From: Actinomycetota bacterium
Lineage (GTDB): Bacteria; Actinomycetota; Acidimicrobiia; Acidimicrobiales; Aldehydirespiratoraceae
Assembly: GCA_029979265.1 (NCBI GenBank)
Contig: JAPOHW010000001.1
Coordinates: 1 to 64,000, forward strand
Length of the DNA: 64,000 bases
Direction: 5' to 3'
The first letter of the stretch is position 1. Every line of letters begins with the position of its first letter. The position numbers and the translations under genes are program-made. Shown here in pieces: positions 17,252 to 24,985 of this stretch. The notes beneath the pieces are model-generated. The model did no database searches. It saw nothing but the letters and a program-made list of their open reading frames with translations, and was not told the DNA's origin.

Positions 17252-17532
17252 TTCGTCTCTCCCTTCGTGGCGCCGGGCTTGGAGCCGGGGAGGATGGGGG
17301 TACGCAGTTCGCCGGTCAGGGTGTGTCGTTCGATCGTGAAGTGCTTGCGGCACCCCGACGAGCAGTACCAGCTCTCCCGCAGCCAACCCGAGGGGTTGTC
17401 GCGCAGGTACAGGTACGTACGCCAGTCCTCGGGTGTACAGGTCGTCGGATCGGGCCGCGCATGTGACTCGCCGTTGTACGAAAGGTCGGCAGCATTGCGG
17501 GGGCCACAGTTGGGGCATGGAACGAGCAACAT
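17248..17532 (-). CDS. soxD: Sarcosine oxidase subunit delta
   Basis: This is a 94-residue zinc-binding subunit. The ligands are likely C6 and C9 (PCPNCG) together with C57 and C61 (WYCSSGC); in structurally known delta subunits one of the second pair is His, so the four-Cys set is a small variation. The motif DWRTYLYLRDNPSGW is the family signature. It lies 11 bases after soxB and overlaps soxA by four bases. Confidence 0.95.
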   Translation of the reverse strand: MLLVPCPNCGPRNAADLSYNGESHARPDPTTCTPEDWRTYLYLRDNPSGWLRESWYCSSGCRKHFTIERHTLTGELRTPILPGSKPGATKGETK

Positions 17533-17543
17533 CTGTTTCCTCC

Positions 17544-18839
17544 TCAGTGACCGACTGCGGCGGCGCCTTTTTCACCAACGAGATTTCCCTCGGTGAAGCG
17601 GCTGAGTTCGAAGGGTTTGATCAGGTCGGGGGTGGCGCCATTCGCCACACAGGCAGCCATCTGTTCGCCGGACACAGGTCCGGCCTTGAAGCCATAGGTG
17701 CCCCATCCGACGTCGACGTAGAAGCCGTCGACGGGGGTCGGGCCCATCACCGGCGAGTAGTCGGGGGTCATGTCGCACAGACCAGCCCACTGGCGCAGGA
17801 GCCGCATCTTGGAGATCCCTGGCATGAGCTCGAGAACATGACCGGCGAGCTCCTCGGTGAACTCGAGGGTGCCGCCCATGTTGTAGGTGGCGACCGGATC
17901 GACCGAGGCACCGAACACGAGTTCTCCGCGGTCGGTCTGGCTCACATAGACGTGGAGTGATCCTGAAACGACCACGGTCGGCAGAAACGTCTTCACCGGC
18001 TCGGTGACCGCAGCCTGCAGCGGGTGCGTCGTGATCGGCAGTCGTACGTCGACCATCGAGGAGATGGTGCTGGCCCAGCCCGCCGTGCAGTTCACGACGA
18101 CGGGGGTGCTGATGTCGCCCCTGCTGGTGCGAACCCCGGTGACCTTGCCCGAGCCGTGGTCGCCCTCGGTGAGGATGTCGAGTACTTCGGTCTGTTGGAA
18201 GAGGTCCACGCCATAGGCGTCGGCGCCACGGGCGTACCCCCAGACGACGGCGTCGTGGCGGATCGTGCCCCCGGGCGGGTGGTAAAGCGCACCCATGATC
18301 GGGTACCGGGTATGGGTCGACACGTCGAGTGATGGTGTGAGCTTCTTGATCTCGGTGGGGTCGATCACCGATGAGTCGATGCCCTGCAGCTTGTTGACCT
18401 CGGCCCGCCAGTGCATCGTCCGCAGTGCCGAGTCGGTGTGGGCGAGGGTGAGGTGGCCGCGTTCGCTGAACATCACATTGAGGTTGAGGTCGTTGGACAT
18501 CGAGTTGTAGAGCTCGAGGCTGCGGTCGTAGAACGCCACGCCCTCCGGTGTGAGGTAGTTCGACCGGACGATCGCAGTGTTGCGGCCCGACCCACCCGAG
18601 CCGAGGTAGGCCCGGTCGACAACAGCAATGTCGGTGATGCCGTGGTTGGCAGCGAGGTAGTAGGCGGTTGCAAGACCGTGCACCCCGCCGCCGATGATCA
18701 CGACGTCATAGCTGCTCTTGAACTCCGGCTCACGCCAGATGCGCGGCCAGCTCTGCTTGCGGAGCCCCCTCCACAGCAGCCCGAACGCGCTGTATCTGGC
18801 TGGTGGCTTGTGCTTCCCCATCTCGGCAGTCTGCCGCAT
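17544..18839 (-). CDS. soxB: Sarcosine oxidase subunit beta
   Basis: This subunit of about 431 residues carries the catalytic FAD site (VVIIGGGVHGLATAYYLA) and the GGSGRNTAIVRSNYLTPEGV segment typical of the heterotetrameric enzyme. The histidine in GGTIRHDAVVW corresponds to the residue that holds the covalent FMN in the family. The C-terminal MGPTPVDGFYVDVGWGTYGF is also conserved. The start could be the ATG at 18839 or the ATG at 18821 (MGKHKPPARYSAFGLL); homologues begin close to the second. It heads the soxBDAG operon, transcribed away from a LysR gene 51 bases upstream. Confidence 0.93.
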   Translation of the reverse strand: MRQTAEMGKHKPPARYSAFGLLWRGLRKQSWPRIWREPEFKSSYDVVIIGGGVHGLATAYYLAANHGITDIAVVDRAYLGSGGSGRNTAIVRSNYLTPEGVAFYDRSLELYNSMSNDLNLNVMFSERGHLTLAHTDSALRTMHWRAEVNKLQGIDSSVIDPTEIKKLTPSLDVSTHTRYPIMGALYHPPGGTIRHDAVVWGYARGADAYGVDLFQQTEVLDILTEGDHGSGKVTGVRTSRGDISTPVVVNCTAGWASTISSMVDVRLPITTHPLQAAVTEPVKTFLPTVVVSGSLHVYVSQTDRGELVFGASVDPVATYNMGGTLEFTEELAGHVLELMPGISKMRLLRQWAGLCDMTPDYSPVMGPTPVDGFYVDVGWGTYGFKAGPVSGEQMAACVANGATPDLIKPFELSRFTEGNLVGEKGAAAVGH

Positions 18840-18876
18840 CGATCGATAGTGGTGAAGGAGTAAATCCACGACGACT

Positions 18877-18888
18877 GATAAGATTATC
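18877..18888. promoter_or_regulatory. GATAA-N2-TTATC dyad at the LysR start
   Basis: The inverted repeat GATAAGATTATC ends two bases before the LysR start codon and lies in the LysR/soxB intergenic region. It is AT-rich in a GC-rich setting and has a LysR-box-like symmetry. TAAGAT inside it also fits a TANNNT -10 element that would start transcription almost at the ATG. Confidence 0.5.
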
Positions 18889-18890
18889 GA

Positions 18891-19832
18891 ATGAATGAGT
18901 TGGCATCGCTGCGCCGCCTCGGTGCCTTTGTCGCCGTTGCCGACGAGCTCCATTTCGGGCGAGCTGCCGCGCAGCTCCACATCGCTCAGCCGGCGTTGAG
19001 CCAGCAGGTCCGCCAACTCGAGGCCGACCTCGGTCTCACCCTGCTCGAGCGGACAACTCGTCGAGTGGCTCTGACCACCGACGGTGAGGCGTTTCTCCCC
19101 CATGCCCGTCAGCTCCTCGTGTCGGCGCAGGGCGTGTTGCGGGCTGCCGAGGAGCTTCGTGTCGGCGCTCGGGGTCGACTCCGGCTCGGTTTCGTCGACT
19201 CGACCGCCTATGAGTTCGTCCCGACGTTCCTGCATCGCTTCCGGGCGACATGGCCCGATGTAGGTGTCGAACTCCACACGATGTCGTCCGACGAGCAGGC
19301 TCGGGCGTTGGCCGACGGAACGATCGACGTTGGCGTCGCCCGCACGGTCCCCGTGCGTCCGGCCGTGGAGTCCGATGTGCTCGGCCATGATCGACTGCTG
19401 GTTGCCGTGCCCGTCGGTCACGCAATCGCCGCACAGCGATCGGTGCGTCTCAGTCGTCTCCGGGACGACACCTTCGTCGGATTCTCTCGCGAGAGTTCGC
19501 CGTCGCTGCACGCCGAGATCCGGGCACTCATGCGCAGTCGCAATGTGCGTTACGACCCGGCGATCGAGGCGACCGAGTACACCACCATCGTGGGTCTTGT
19601 CGCAGCCGGTCAGGGCATTGCGCTGGTACCCGCAGGTGTTCGACGCCTCCAGTTGCCCAACGTCGCCTACGTGGAGACAACCGACCGCGATGCACGGGTG
19701 GCGCTGGTCCGGCTCAGCCGTCTCGGCGAACCGCAGGCGATCGTTGCGAATGCCATCGCCGAACTGAGCCGCACCGTCGCCCGCCGGGTTGGCACGGCAC
19801 AGCACGTGCGCGACCCAACGGCCACCACATGA
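18891..19832 (+). CDS. LysR-family transcriptional regulator
   Basis: This is a 313-residue LysR protein. The winged helix-turn-helix spans about residues 5-65 (FVAVADELHFGRAAAQLHIA, then QPALSQQVRQLEADLGLTLL), followed by a periplasmic-binding-like effector domain from about residue 90. It is divergent from soxBDAG and its stop overlaps the start of an MFS gene (ATGA), so it probably controls the transporter, the sox operon or both. The effector could be an N-methylated amine, but this is inference from position. Confidence 0.92.
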   Translation: MNELASLRRLGAFVAVADELHFGRAAAQLHIAQPALSQQVRQLEADLGLTLLERTTRRVALTTDGEAFLPHARQLLVSAQGVLRAAEELRVGARGRLRLGFVDSTAYEFVPTFLHRFRATWPDVGVELHTMSSDEQARALADGTIDVGVARTVPVRPAVESDVLGHDRLLVAVPVGHAIAAQRSVRLSRLRDDTFVGFSRESSPSLHAEIRALMRSRNVRYDPAIEATEYTTIVGLVAAGQGIALVPAGVRRLQLPNVAYVETTDRDARVALVRLSRLGEPQAIVANAIAELSRTVARRVGTAQHVRDPTATT

Positions 19833-21013
19833 GTGAACTGCACCACGACCTCAGGGTCGAGCTACGCCGCCTCCTCCCACCGCTCTACCTCCCGATCTTC
19901 GCAATGACGACTGGGATGACGGTTGCGCTGCCGCTGATTCCGCTATACCTCGACGACATCGGGATCAGCTTGTCGATGGTCGGTGTGATCATGGGGGCCA
20001 CCGGGATCGGTGCCGCGCTGGTCGGTATTCCTGCAAGTGCGTTCGCCGAGCGGTTCACTAACGACCACCTGCTGCTGATCGCCGTTGGCGCCTCGGCGGT
20101 GAGCCTCATGGCGTTCGGGTTCGTCGAACTCGCTGCCGCCCTCGTGGTGCTGCGTCTGATCAGTGGACTCGGATTCGGTGCGATGGGTCAGTCCCGCCAA
20201 CTGTTCGTCACCCGAGGTGTGCCCATCCACATTCGGGGCCGGGTCACGTCGGGGATGGGCGGTACGCACCGGCTGGCATTGGCGGTCGGCCCGTTCGTGG
20301 GTGGAGCGGTTGCCGCTGTGTGGGGCTTCACGACAGCGTTCGTCGTCGCTGGTTCCCTCGCAGCTGCGGGAATGCTGTTTTGGATCGTGCCGGGTGGCCG
20401 GGAGGTGGTCCATCACGAGGATCGAGAGCGGATAGCGGTCCGCGCCTCTCTGCGTCGGCATCGTCGCCACATCGTGCTCGGAGGGACGGGTCCGATGCTG
20501 ATTCAGGCCGGGCGCGAGGGTCGCTATGTCGTGATTCCCCTGATTGCGGACCGACTCGGCCTCTCGTTGACAGAGATCGGAGGCTTGCTTGCGGTCGGAA
20601 CCGTTGTCGACTTCATGATCTTCCCGATCTCCGGCGTGCTGATGGACCGCTTTGGTCGTCTCTCGTCGATCGTGCCGGCATTCACGGTGATGGCGATCGG
20701 CATGGTCTTTCTCGGACTGGCCGACAGCACCGTCGATGTGGCGTTTGCGTCGGTGTTGATCGGCCTCGGCAACGGCGCAACCTCGGGGGCGGTGATGACG
20801 CTGGGTGCCGACCTGGCGCCGGAAGGGGAGCAGGGGCCGTATCTGGCCGGGTTCAACCTCGTGTCGAATCTCGGGTTGTTCATCGGACCGTTCGTGGTCG
20901 GGACGGTCGCTGATGTTGCGGGACTCGACGCATCGGCCTTTGCCCTCGGCGCGATTCTGATGGCCGGAGTCGCGTGGATCGTGCTTGTCGTCGGAGAGAC
21001 GAGGTCGGCCTGA
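19829..21013 (+). CDS. MFS transporter
   Basis: This is a 394-residue inner-membrane protein with about twelve hydrophobic segments and an intracellular loop near residue 200 (RERIAVRASLRRHRRHIVLG) separating two six-helix halves. ISGLGFGAMGQSRQLFVTRG and LMDRFGRLSSIVPAF are typical MFS loop features. The substrate is unknown. It is translationally coupled to the LysR regulator, and a TauD-type dioxygenase and cytosine deaminase follow, so import of a compound used by those enzymes or by sarcosine oxidase is plausible. Confidence 0.88.
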   Translation: MSELHHDLRVELRRLLPPLYLPIFAMTTGMTVALPLIPLYLDDIGISLSMVGVIMGATGIGAALVGIPASAFAERFTNDHLLLIAVGASAVSLMAFGFVELAAALVVLRLISGLGFGAMGQSRQLFVTRGVPIHIRGRVTSGMGGTHRLALAVGPFVGGAVAAVWGFTTAFVVAGSLAAAGMLFWIVPGGREVVHHEDRERIAVRASLRRHRRHIVLGGTGPMLIQAGREGRYVVIPLIADRLGLSLTEIGGLLAVGTVVDFMIFPISGVLMDRFGRLSSIVPAFTVMAIGMVFLGLADSTVDVAFASVLIGLGNGATSGAVMTLGADLAPEGEQGPYLAGFNLVSNLGLFIGPFVVGTVADVAGLDASAFALGAILMAGVAWIVLVVGETRSA

Positions 21014-21078
21014 TCGGTCGTCGTGAAACGACGTGGGCTGCGGACGTACACTCGGTCGACGAAGAGAACGGGAAATCG

Positions 21079-21927
21079 ATGACGGAACTGGACATCCGGC
21101 CCATTGCAGGCCTGCTCGGCGCCGAGGTTCGTGGCCTCGCCACCGACCACATCGACGAAGGTGTTGCCACGCAGCTTCGCAAGGCGCTCAACGATCACCT
21201 TGTGCTGGCATTACCGGGACTCGATCCGTCGCTGCGTGAGTTTCGCGACATCGCAGCGCTCTTCGGCACCGTCGATCCGGTGCCCTATCTCGAACCCGTC
21301 GACCCCGATGTCCCCGAGGTCGTCAGCCTCGACAGCCTGTACCAGGTGAAGGCTGACCTGTGGCACACCGATGCCACCTTCCTCGAGCAGCCCCCGGCGA
21401 TCGCGCTGCTGCACATGCTCGATTGTCCGCCGCACGGTGGCGACACGATGTTCATCGATTGTCATGCGGTGTACGAGTCGTTGTCGCCCGCGCTGCAGGA
21501 CTTTCTGCTGTCCCTCACCTGCATCCATGACGATGCTCGGGGCAACAGGGCGGCCGAGCACCCGGTCGTTCGGACCCACCCGGACACAGGCCGGCCTGCA
21601 CTGTTCGTCAACAAGCAGTTCAGCCGACGTATCCCGCAGCTTTCTCGCCCGGAGTCGCAGATGTTGCTCTCGTACCTGTTCCGCTGGCAGGAGCAGATTC
21701 AGTTCTCGACCCGCTGGCGATGGTCGCCCGGCGACGTCGTGATGTGGGACGAGCGAACGACCCTGCACGTCATGGTCAACGACACTGAAGCGCGTCGGGA
21801 TCTTCGGCGGGTGAGTGTGCTGGGGGACACGCCTCGGGCCTTTGCCGCCGATCGTGTCGCCGAGAAGTTCGGCCTCCCGAAGACGGCATCGAGCGGGTTC
21901 TACGGCACGGGCGGCTATGACTTCTGA
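21079..21927 (+). CDS. TauD/TfdA-family 2-oxoglutarate-dependent dioxygenase
   Basis: This is a 282-residue Fe(II)/2-oxoglutarate oxygenase. The metal ligands are His and Asp in WHTDATFLEQPP and the distal His in ERTTLHVMVND; the 2-oxoglutarate arginine is in RRDLRRVSVLG. The family oxidises taurine, 2,4-D, alkyl sulfates or related compounds, and fungal members oxidise xanthine, so the substrate is open. The ORF track starts upstream at 20974, but homology begins at the ATG at 21079 (MTELDIRPIAGLLGAEV). The deaminase gene begins inside its last codons. Confidence 0.87.
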   Translation: MTELDIRPIAGLLGAEVRGLATDHIDEGVATQLRKALNDHLVLALPGLDPSLREFRDIAALFGTVDPVPYLEPVDPDVPEVVSLDSLYQVKADLWHTDATFLEQPPAIALLHMLDCPPHGGDTMFIDCHAVYESLSPALQDFLLSLTCIHDDARGNRAAEHPVVRTHPDTGRPALFVNKQFSRRIPQLSRPESQMLLSYLFRWQEQIQFSTRWRWSPGDVVMWDERTTLHVMVNDTEARRDLRRVSVLGDTPRAFAADRVAEKFGLPKTASSGFYGTGGYDF

Positions 21928-22387
21928 GCTCGACGCCACCGATCGGCGCGGTCTCGATGTTGCGATCGATGAGGCTCGGATGGGGAGGGCCGAGGGTGGG
22001 ATCCCGATCGGCTCGGCGCTGATGATCGACGGTGAGGTCGTCGGGCGAGGCCACAACCGGCGCGTCCAGCGGGGCAGTGCGATCCTTCACGGCGAGACCG
22101 ATTGCCTCGAGAACGCAGGGCGTTTGCCGGCATCGGCGTACCGCCGGGCCACCCTGTACACGACGCTGTCGCCGTGCGACATGTGCACCGGTGCAGCATT
22201 GCTGTACGGCATTCCTCGCATCGTGATCGGTGAGAACACCACCTTCCTGGGCGCTGAGGCCTATCTCGAATCGCGTGGTGTCGAACTTGTTCGGGCTCAG
22301 GATCAGACGTGCGTCGATCTGATGACTGCGTTCATCGCCGACGAGCCCGAGCTGTGGAACGAGGACATCGGGGAGTCGTCGGCATAA
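21917..22387 (+). CDS. Cytosine deaminase, fungal (FCY1) type
   Basis: This 156-residue zinc-dependent deaminase has its ligands in HGETDCLENAGRLP (His, with catalytic Glu) and TTLSPCDMCTGAALLYGIPR (two Cys). Those stretches, the following GENTTFLGAEAYLESRGVEL and the C-terminal ELWNEDIGE match yeast cytosine deaminase almost motif for motif, unlike the larger amidohydrolase CodA usual in bacteria. It should convert cytosine to uracil. It starts at ATG 21917 inside the dioxygenase end; the ORF track start at 21815 lies in the dioxygenase gene. It is the last gene of a LysR-MFS-TauD-deaminase run. Confidence 0.85.
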   Translation: MTSELDATDRRGLDVAIDEARMGRAEGGIPIGSALMIDGEVVGRGHNRRVQRGSAILHGETDCLENAGRLPASAYRRATLYTTLSPCDMCTGAALLYGIPRIVIGENTTFLGAEAYLESRGVELVRAQDQTCVDLMTAFIADEPELWNEDIGESSA

Positions 22388-22393
22388 GACGGA

Positions 22394-23476
22394 TCAGCCG
22401 AAGTACCCGTTGCTGCGGTACACCTCGACGGCATCCTCGGGGTGGCCGGCGATGATGCCGTCGAGCCCGAGTTGCGCGATCTCGAGATAGTACGCAGCGT
22501 TCTCCTGCGCGGCGACGTCGTTGGGCCACACCCAGATTTCGAGGCCTTCGGCGCGGACTCGGTCGATGATGCCGGGCGTGAGCACCTCGATCCCGTCGAA
22601 GTCGGGTGGAACCTGGGCGACGACGTCTTGATCGTCGAACGTGCCCGTCCCGAAGAACCAGGCCAGCAGTTCCTCGACCGACGGACTCGTCGCGACGTCG
22701 GGGGCGAAGTCACGGAAGGCCCTGATCACGTCGGCGTTGAACGACACGACGATGACGGAGTCGGTACGGTCGAGCGCTGCGATCTCGTCGGCGAGCACTC
22801 GCGCTCCTTCGATTGCAAACGACATGTCGTCAGGGTCGCCGACGGTGCCCGGCACCTTGATCTCGATGTCGAGGATGTGATCGGGGAACGCCTCCGCAAG
22901 GGTGCGGAACGTCTCGATCCGGAAGTCGTCGGCGGTGTACGTGGGAGGCGGTTCGACAGCGCCGGTGCGCACGCCGCGCCACACATAGGCCTCGGCGGGC
23001 TGGTCTCGGCTCGACCACTCACTGCTCCACCAGTAGGCGTTGTCGAGCGCTTGGAGTTCGTCGAGGGTGAAATCGCGCACGGTCCCACGCCGCTCGGTGG
23101 TTCGATCGACGGTGTCGTCGTGTTGGACGATGAGCACGCCGTCGCCGGTGAGCTGGACATCCATCTCGAGGACGTCGACGCCTGCTCGTGCCGCCTCGCG
23201 GAAGGCAAACATCGTCGAATGCGGCGACGACTGGTCTCCACCGGCGTGAGCGGCGACGATCGGCCGGTCCAGGGCGAGGAGATCCGTCACGGTCGAGACC
23301 TCGGGTGCCGGGAACAGTGTCGTGGTCGTGGTCGAAGTGGTCGTCGTCGTGGTGGTCGTTGTCGAGGTGGTGGTCGTCGTGGTCGTCGACTGCTGCGATT
23401 CGGTAGCCGGGTCGTCGGATCCGCAGGCGACAGCCCCGGCCAGAGTCAGCGCAGCGATGACGAGTCCTCTCCGCAT
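22394..23476 (-). CDS. Glycerophosphodiester phosphodiesterase, lipoprotein
   Basis: This is a 360-residue exported protein. A signal peptide ends in a lipobox-like AGAVACG near residue 18, followed by a linker of nearly pure threonine to about residue 53. The GDPD domain has the catalytic HAGGDQSSP start, EMDVQLTGDGVLIVQHDDTV with metal-binding Glu/Asp and the second His, and a late IWVWPNDV region. It probably hydrolyses glycerophosphodiesters at the cell surface to glycerol-3-phosphate and an alcohol. The end is six bases from the convergent deaminase gene. Confidence 0.92.
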   Translation of the reverse strand: MRRGLVIAALTLAGAVACGSDDPATESQQSTTTTTTTSTTTTTTTTTSTTTTTLFPAPEVSTVTDLLALDRPIVAAHAGGDQSSPHSTMFAFREAARAGVDVLEMDVQLTGDGVLIVQHDDTVDRTTERRGTVRDFTLDELQALDNAYWWSSEWSSRDQPAEAYVWRGVRTGAVEPPPTYTADDFRIETFRTLAEAFPDHILDIEIKVPGTVGDPDDMSFAIEGARVLADEIAALDRTDSVIVVSFNADVIRAFRDFAPDVATSPSVEELLAWFFGTGTFDDQDVVAQVPPDFDGIEVLTPGIIDRVRAEGLEIWVWPNDVAAQENAAYYLEIAQLGLDGIIAGHPEDAVEVYRSNGYFG

Positions 23477-23486
23477 GGAATCAATG

Positions 23487-24263
23487 CTAGAGAGTCAGCT
23501 CGAGAACGACAGGTGCATGGTCCGAGGGCCGCTCGTGCGCCCGCGCCGCCCGATCGATGTGGACACCGGTGATGACGTCCGCAATCGCAGGGCAGCAGAG
23601 GGCGAGGTCGATCCGTAGGCCCCGGTTCTGTTCGAACTGCCCGGGTCGGTAATTCCACCAGGTGAAGACCCCAGGACCGGGGTGGTGTTCGCGAATGACG
23701 TCTCGGAGGCCGAGATCGAGCAGGTGTCCGATCCCGGCTCGCTCCTCGGCGCTGGCGTGGGTCTTGTGTCTCCACCGCTTCGGGTCGTAGATGTCGATGT
23801 CAGCGGGTGCCACGTTGAAGTCGCCGGCGACGACCGTGCGTCGTTCGGTGGCATCGGTCGCTGCGAGCTCGGCTCGGAGCCGTTCGAGCCACACCAGCTT
23901 GTAGCGGTAGTGCGGGTCGTCGAGGGAGCGGCCATTGGGCACGTAGACCGACCAGACCCGCACCCCTGCGCACTCGGCTGCAAGGAGTCGCGGTTCGTCG
24001 AAGGGTGGCCGCTGTGGGCCGGTGAAGCCGGGGTGAATCCGATCGATGCCGACTCGGCTTGCGATCGCCACGCCGTTGTAGTGGTCGAGGCCATGGTGGG
24101 CGACCGTGTAGCCGGCTGCCGCAAATGCGTCGAAGGGAAAGTCGACGTCGCCACACTTCGTTTCCTGCAGAAGCAGCACGTCGATTTCCGATGCCGACGC
24201 CCACGACACGACGTAGTCCACTCTCGCCCGGATCGAGTTGACGTTCCAGCTGGCGATTCGCAC
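23487..24263 (-). CDS. xthA: Exodeoxyribonuclease III
   Basis: This is a 258-residue AP endonuclease/3'-exonuclease of the exonuclease III family. Motifs include ASWNVNSIRAR with the active-site Asn, LLLQETKC with the metal Glu, the VAGDFNVAPADIDIYDP Asp/Asn pair, LRIDLALCC and the terminal SDHAPVVLEL His. It acts in base-excision repair at abasic sites and blocked 3' ends. The start is GTG. It is divergent from pyrE, with about 50 bases between the starts. Confidence 0.95.
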   Translation of the reverse strand: MRIASWNVNSIRARVDYVVSWASASEIDVLLLQETKCGDVDFPFDAFAAAGYTVAHHGLDHYNGVAIASRVGIDRIHPGFTGPQRPPFDEPRLLAAECAGVRVWSVYVPNGRSLDDPHYRYKLVWLERLRAELAATDATERRTVVAGDFNVAPADIDIYDPKRWRHKTHASAEERAGIGHLLDLGLRDVIREHHPGPGVFTWWNYRPGQFEQNRGLRIDLALCCPAIADVITGVHIDRAARAHERPSDHAPVVLELTL

Positions 24264-24316
24264 GCTGCCGACCCTAGGAGTCGATCCGGCTAGGTTGCGA
24301 TCCGGGAGGAGTCGGA

Positions 24317-24985
24317 GTGGAGCTGTACAAGCGCGAGTTCATCGAGTTCATGGTGCGAGCAGACGCCTTGACGTTCGGGGATTTCACGACCAAGAGCGGT
24401 CGACAGACCCCGTATTTCGTGAACGCAGGCCGCTACCGAACGGGGCCCCAACTGGCGGCACTGGGCCGTTTTTACGCAGCCGCCATCCAGGAGGGCTGGC
24501 CGAGCGACATCGACATCTTGTTCGGCCCCGCCTACAAGGGCATTCCGCTGGTGGCGACGGCATCGATTGCGCTCGCCGCCGACGGACGGGATGTCGGCTA
24601 TTGCTTCAACCGCAAGGAGGCGAAAGATCACGGGGAGGGTGGTGTTCTCGTCGGAGCCCTGCCCGAGGACGGCTCACGGGTTCTCATCGTCGAGGATGTC
24701 ACCACCGCCGGTACCTCGATTCGTGAGACGGTGCCGGTGCTGCGAGCGACGGCTGATGTCGTGATGGCGGGTCTCGTCGTCTCCATCGATCGTCAGGAGC
24801 GCGGCACCGGTGATCGTTCGGCACTCGCCCAGGTCTCCCACGACTTCGACATGCCGACTCGGGCGATCGTGACCCTCGACGAGGTGGTCGAGCATCTCCA
24901 CGGCCGCGAGGTCGATGGCGTCGTACACATCGATGACGAGATGCTCGGTCGTATCGATGCCTATCGCGATCGGTATGGCGCATGA
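24317..24985 (+). CDS. pyrE: Orotate phosphoribosyltransferase
   Basis: This 222-residue enzyme joins orotate and PRPP to give orotidine monophosphate in pyrimidine synthesis. The PRPP-binding motif is VLIVEDVTTAGTSIRE, and the flexible catalytic loop is in RKEAKDHGEGG. The start is a GTG preceded by a strong GGGAGGAGTCGGA ribosome site. It overlaps pyrC by four bases (ATGA), forming a two-gene pyrimidine operon. Confidence 0.96.
   Translation: MELYKREFIEFMVRADALTFGDFTTKSGRQTPYFVNAGRYRTGPQLAALGRFYAAAIQEGWPSDIDILFGPAYKGIPLVATASIALAADGRDVGYCFNRKEAKDHGEGGVLVGALPEDGSRVLIVEDVTTAGTSIRETVPVLRATADVVMAGLVVSIDRQERGTGDRSALAQVSHDFDMPTRAIVTLDEVVEHLHGREVDGVVHIDDEMLGRIDAYRDRYGA

Noticed and set aside
15134-17596. 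820-residue plus-strand ORF opposite soxA
   Set aside because: Shadow of soxA and soxD; the minus strand has clear conserved motifs and overlapping starts.
23322-23395. Repetitive GTCGTGGT-type tract as a possible array or microsatellite
   Set aside because: It encodes the poly-Thr linker of the GDPD lipoprotein, with varied Thr codons, so it is coding low complexity.
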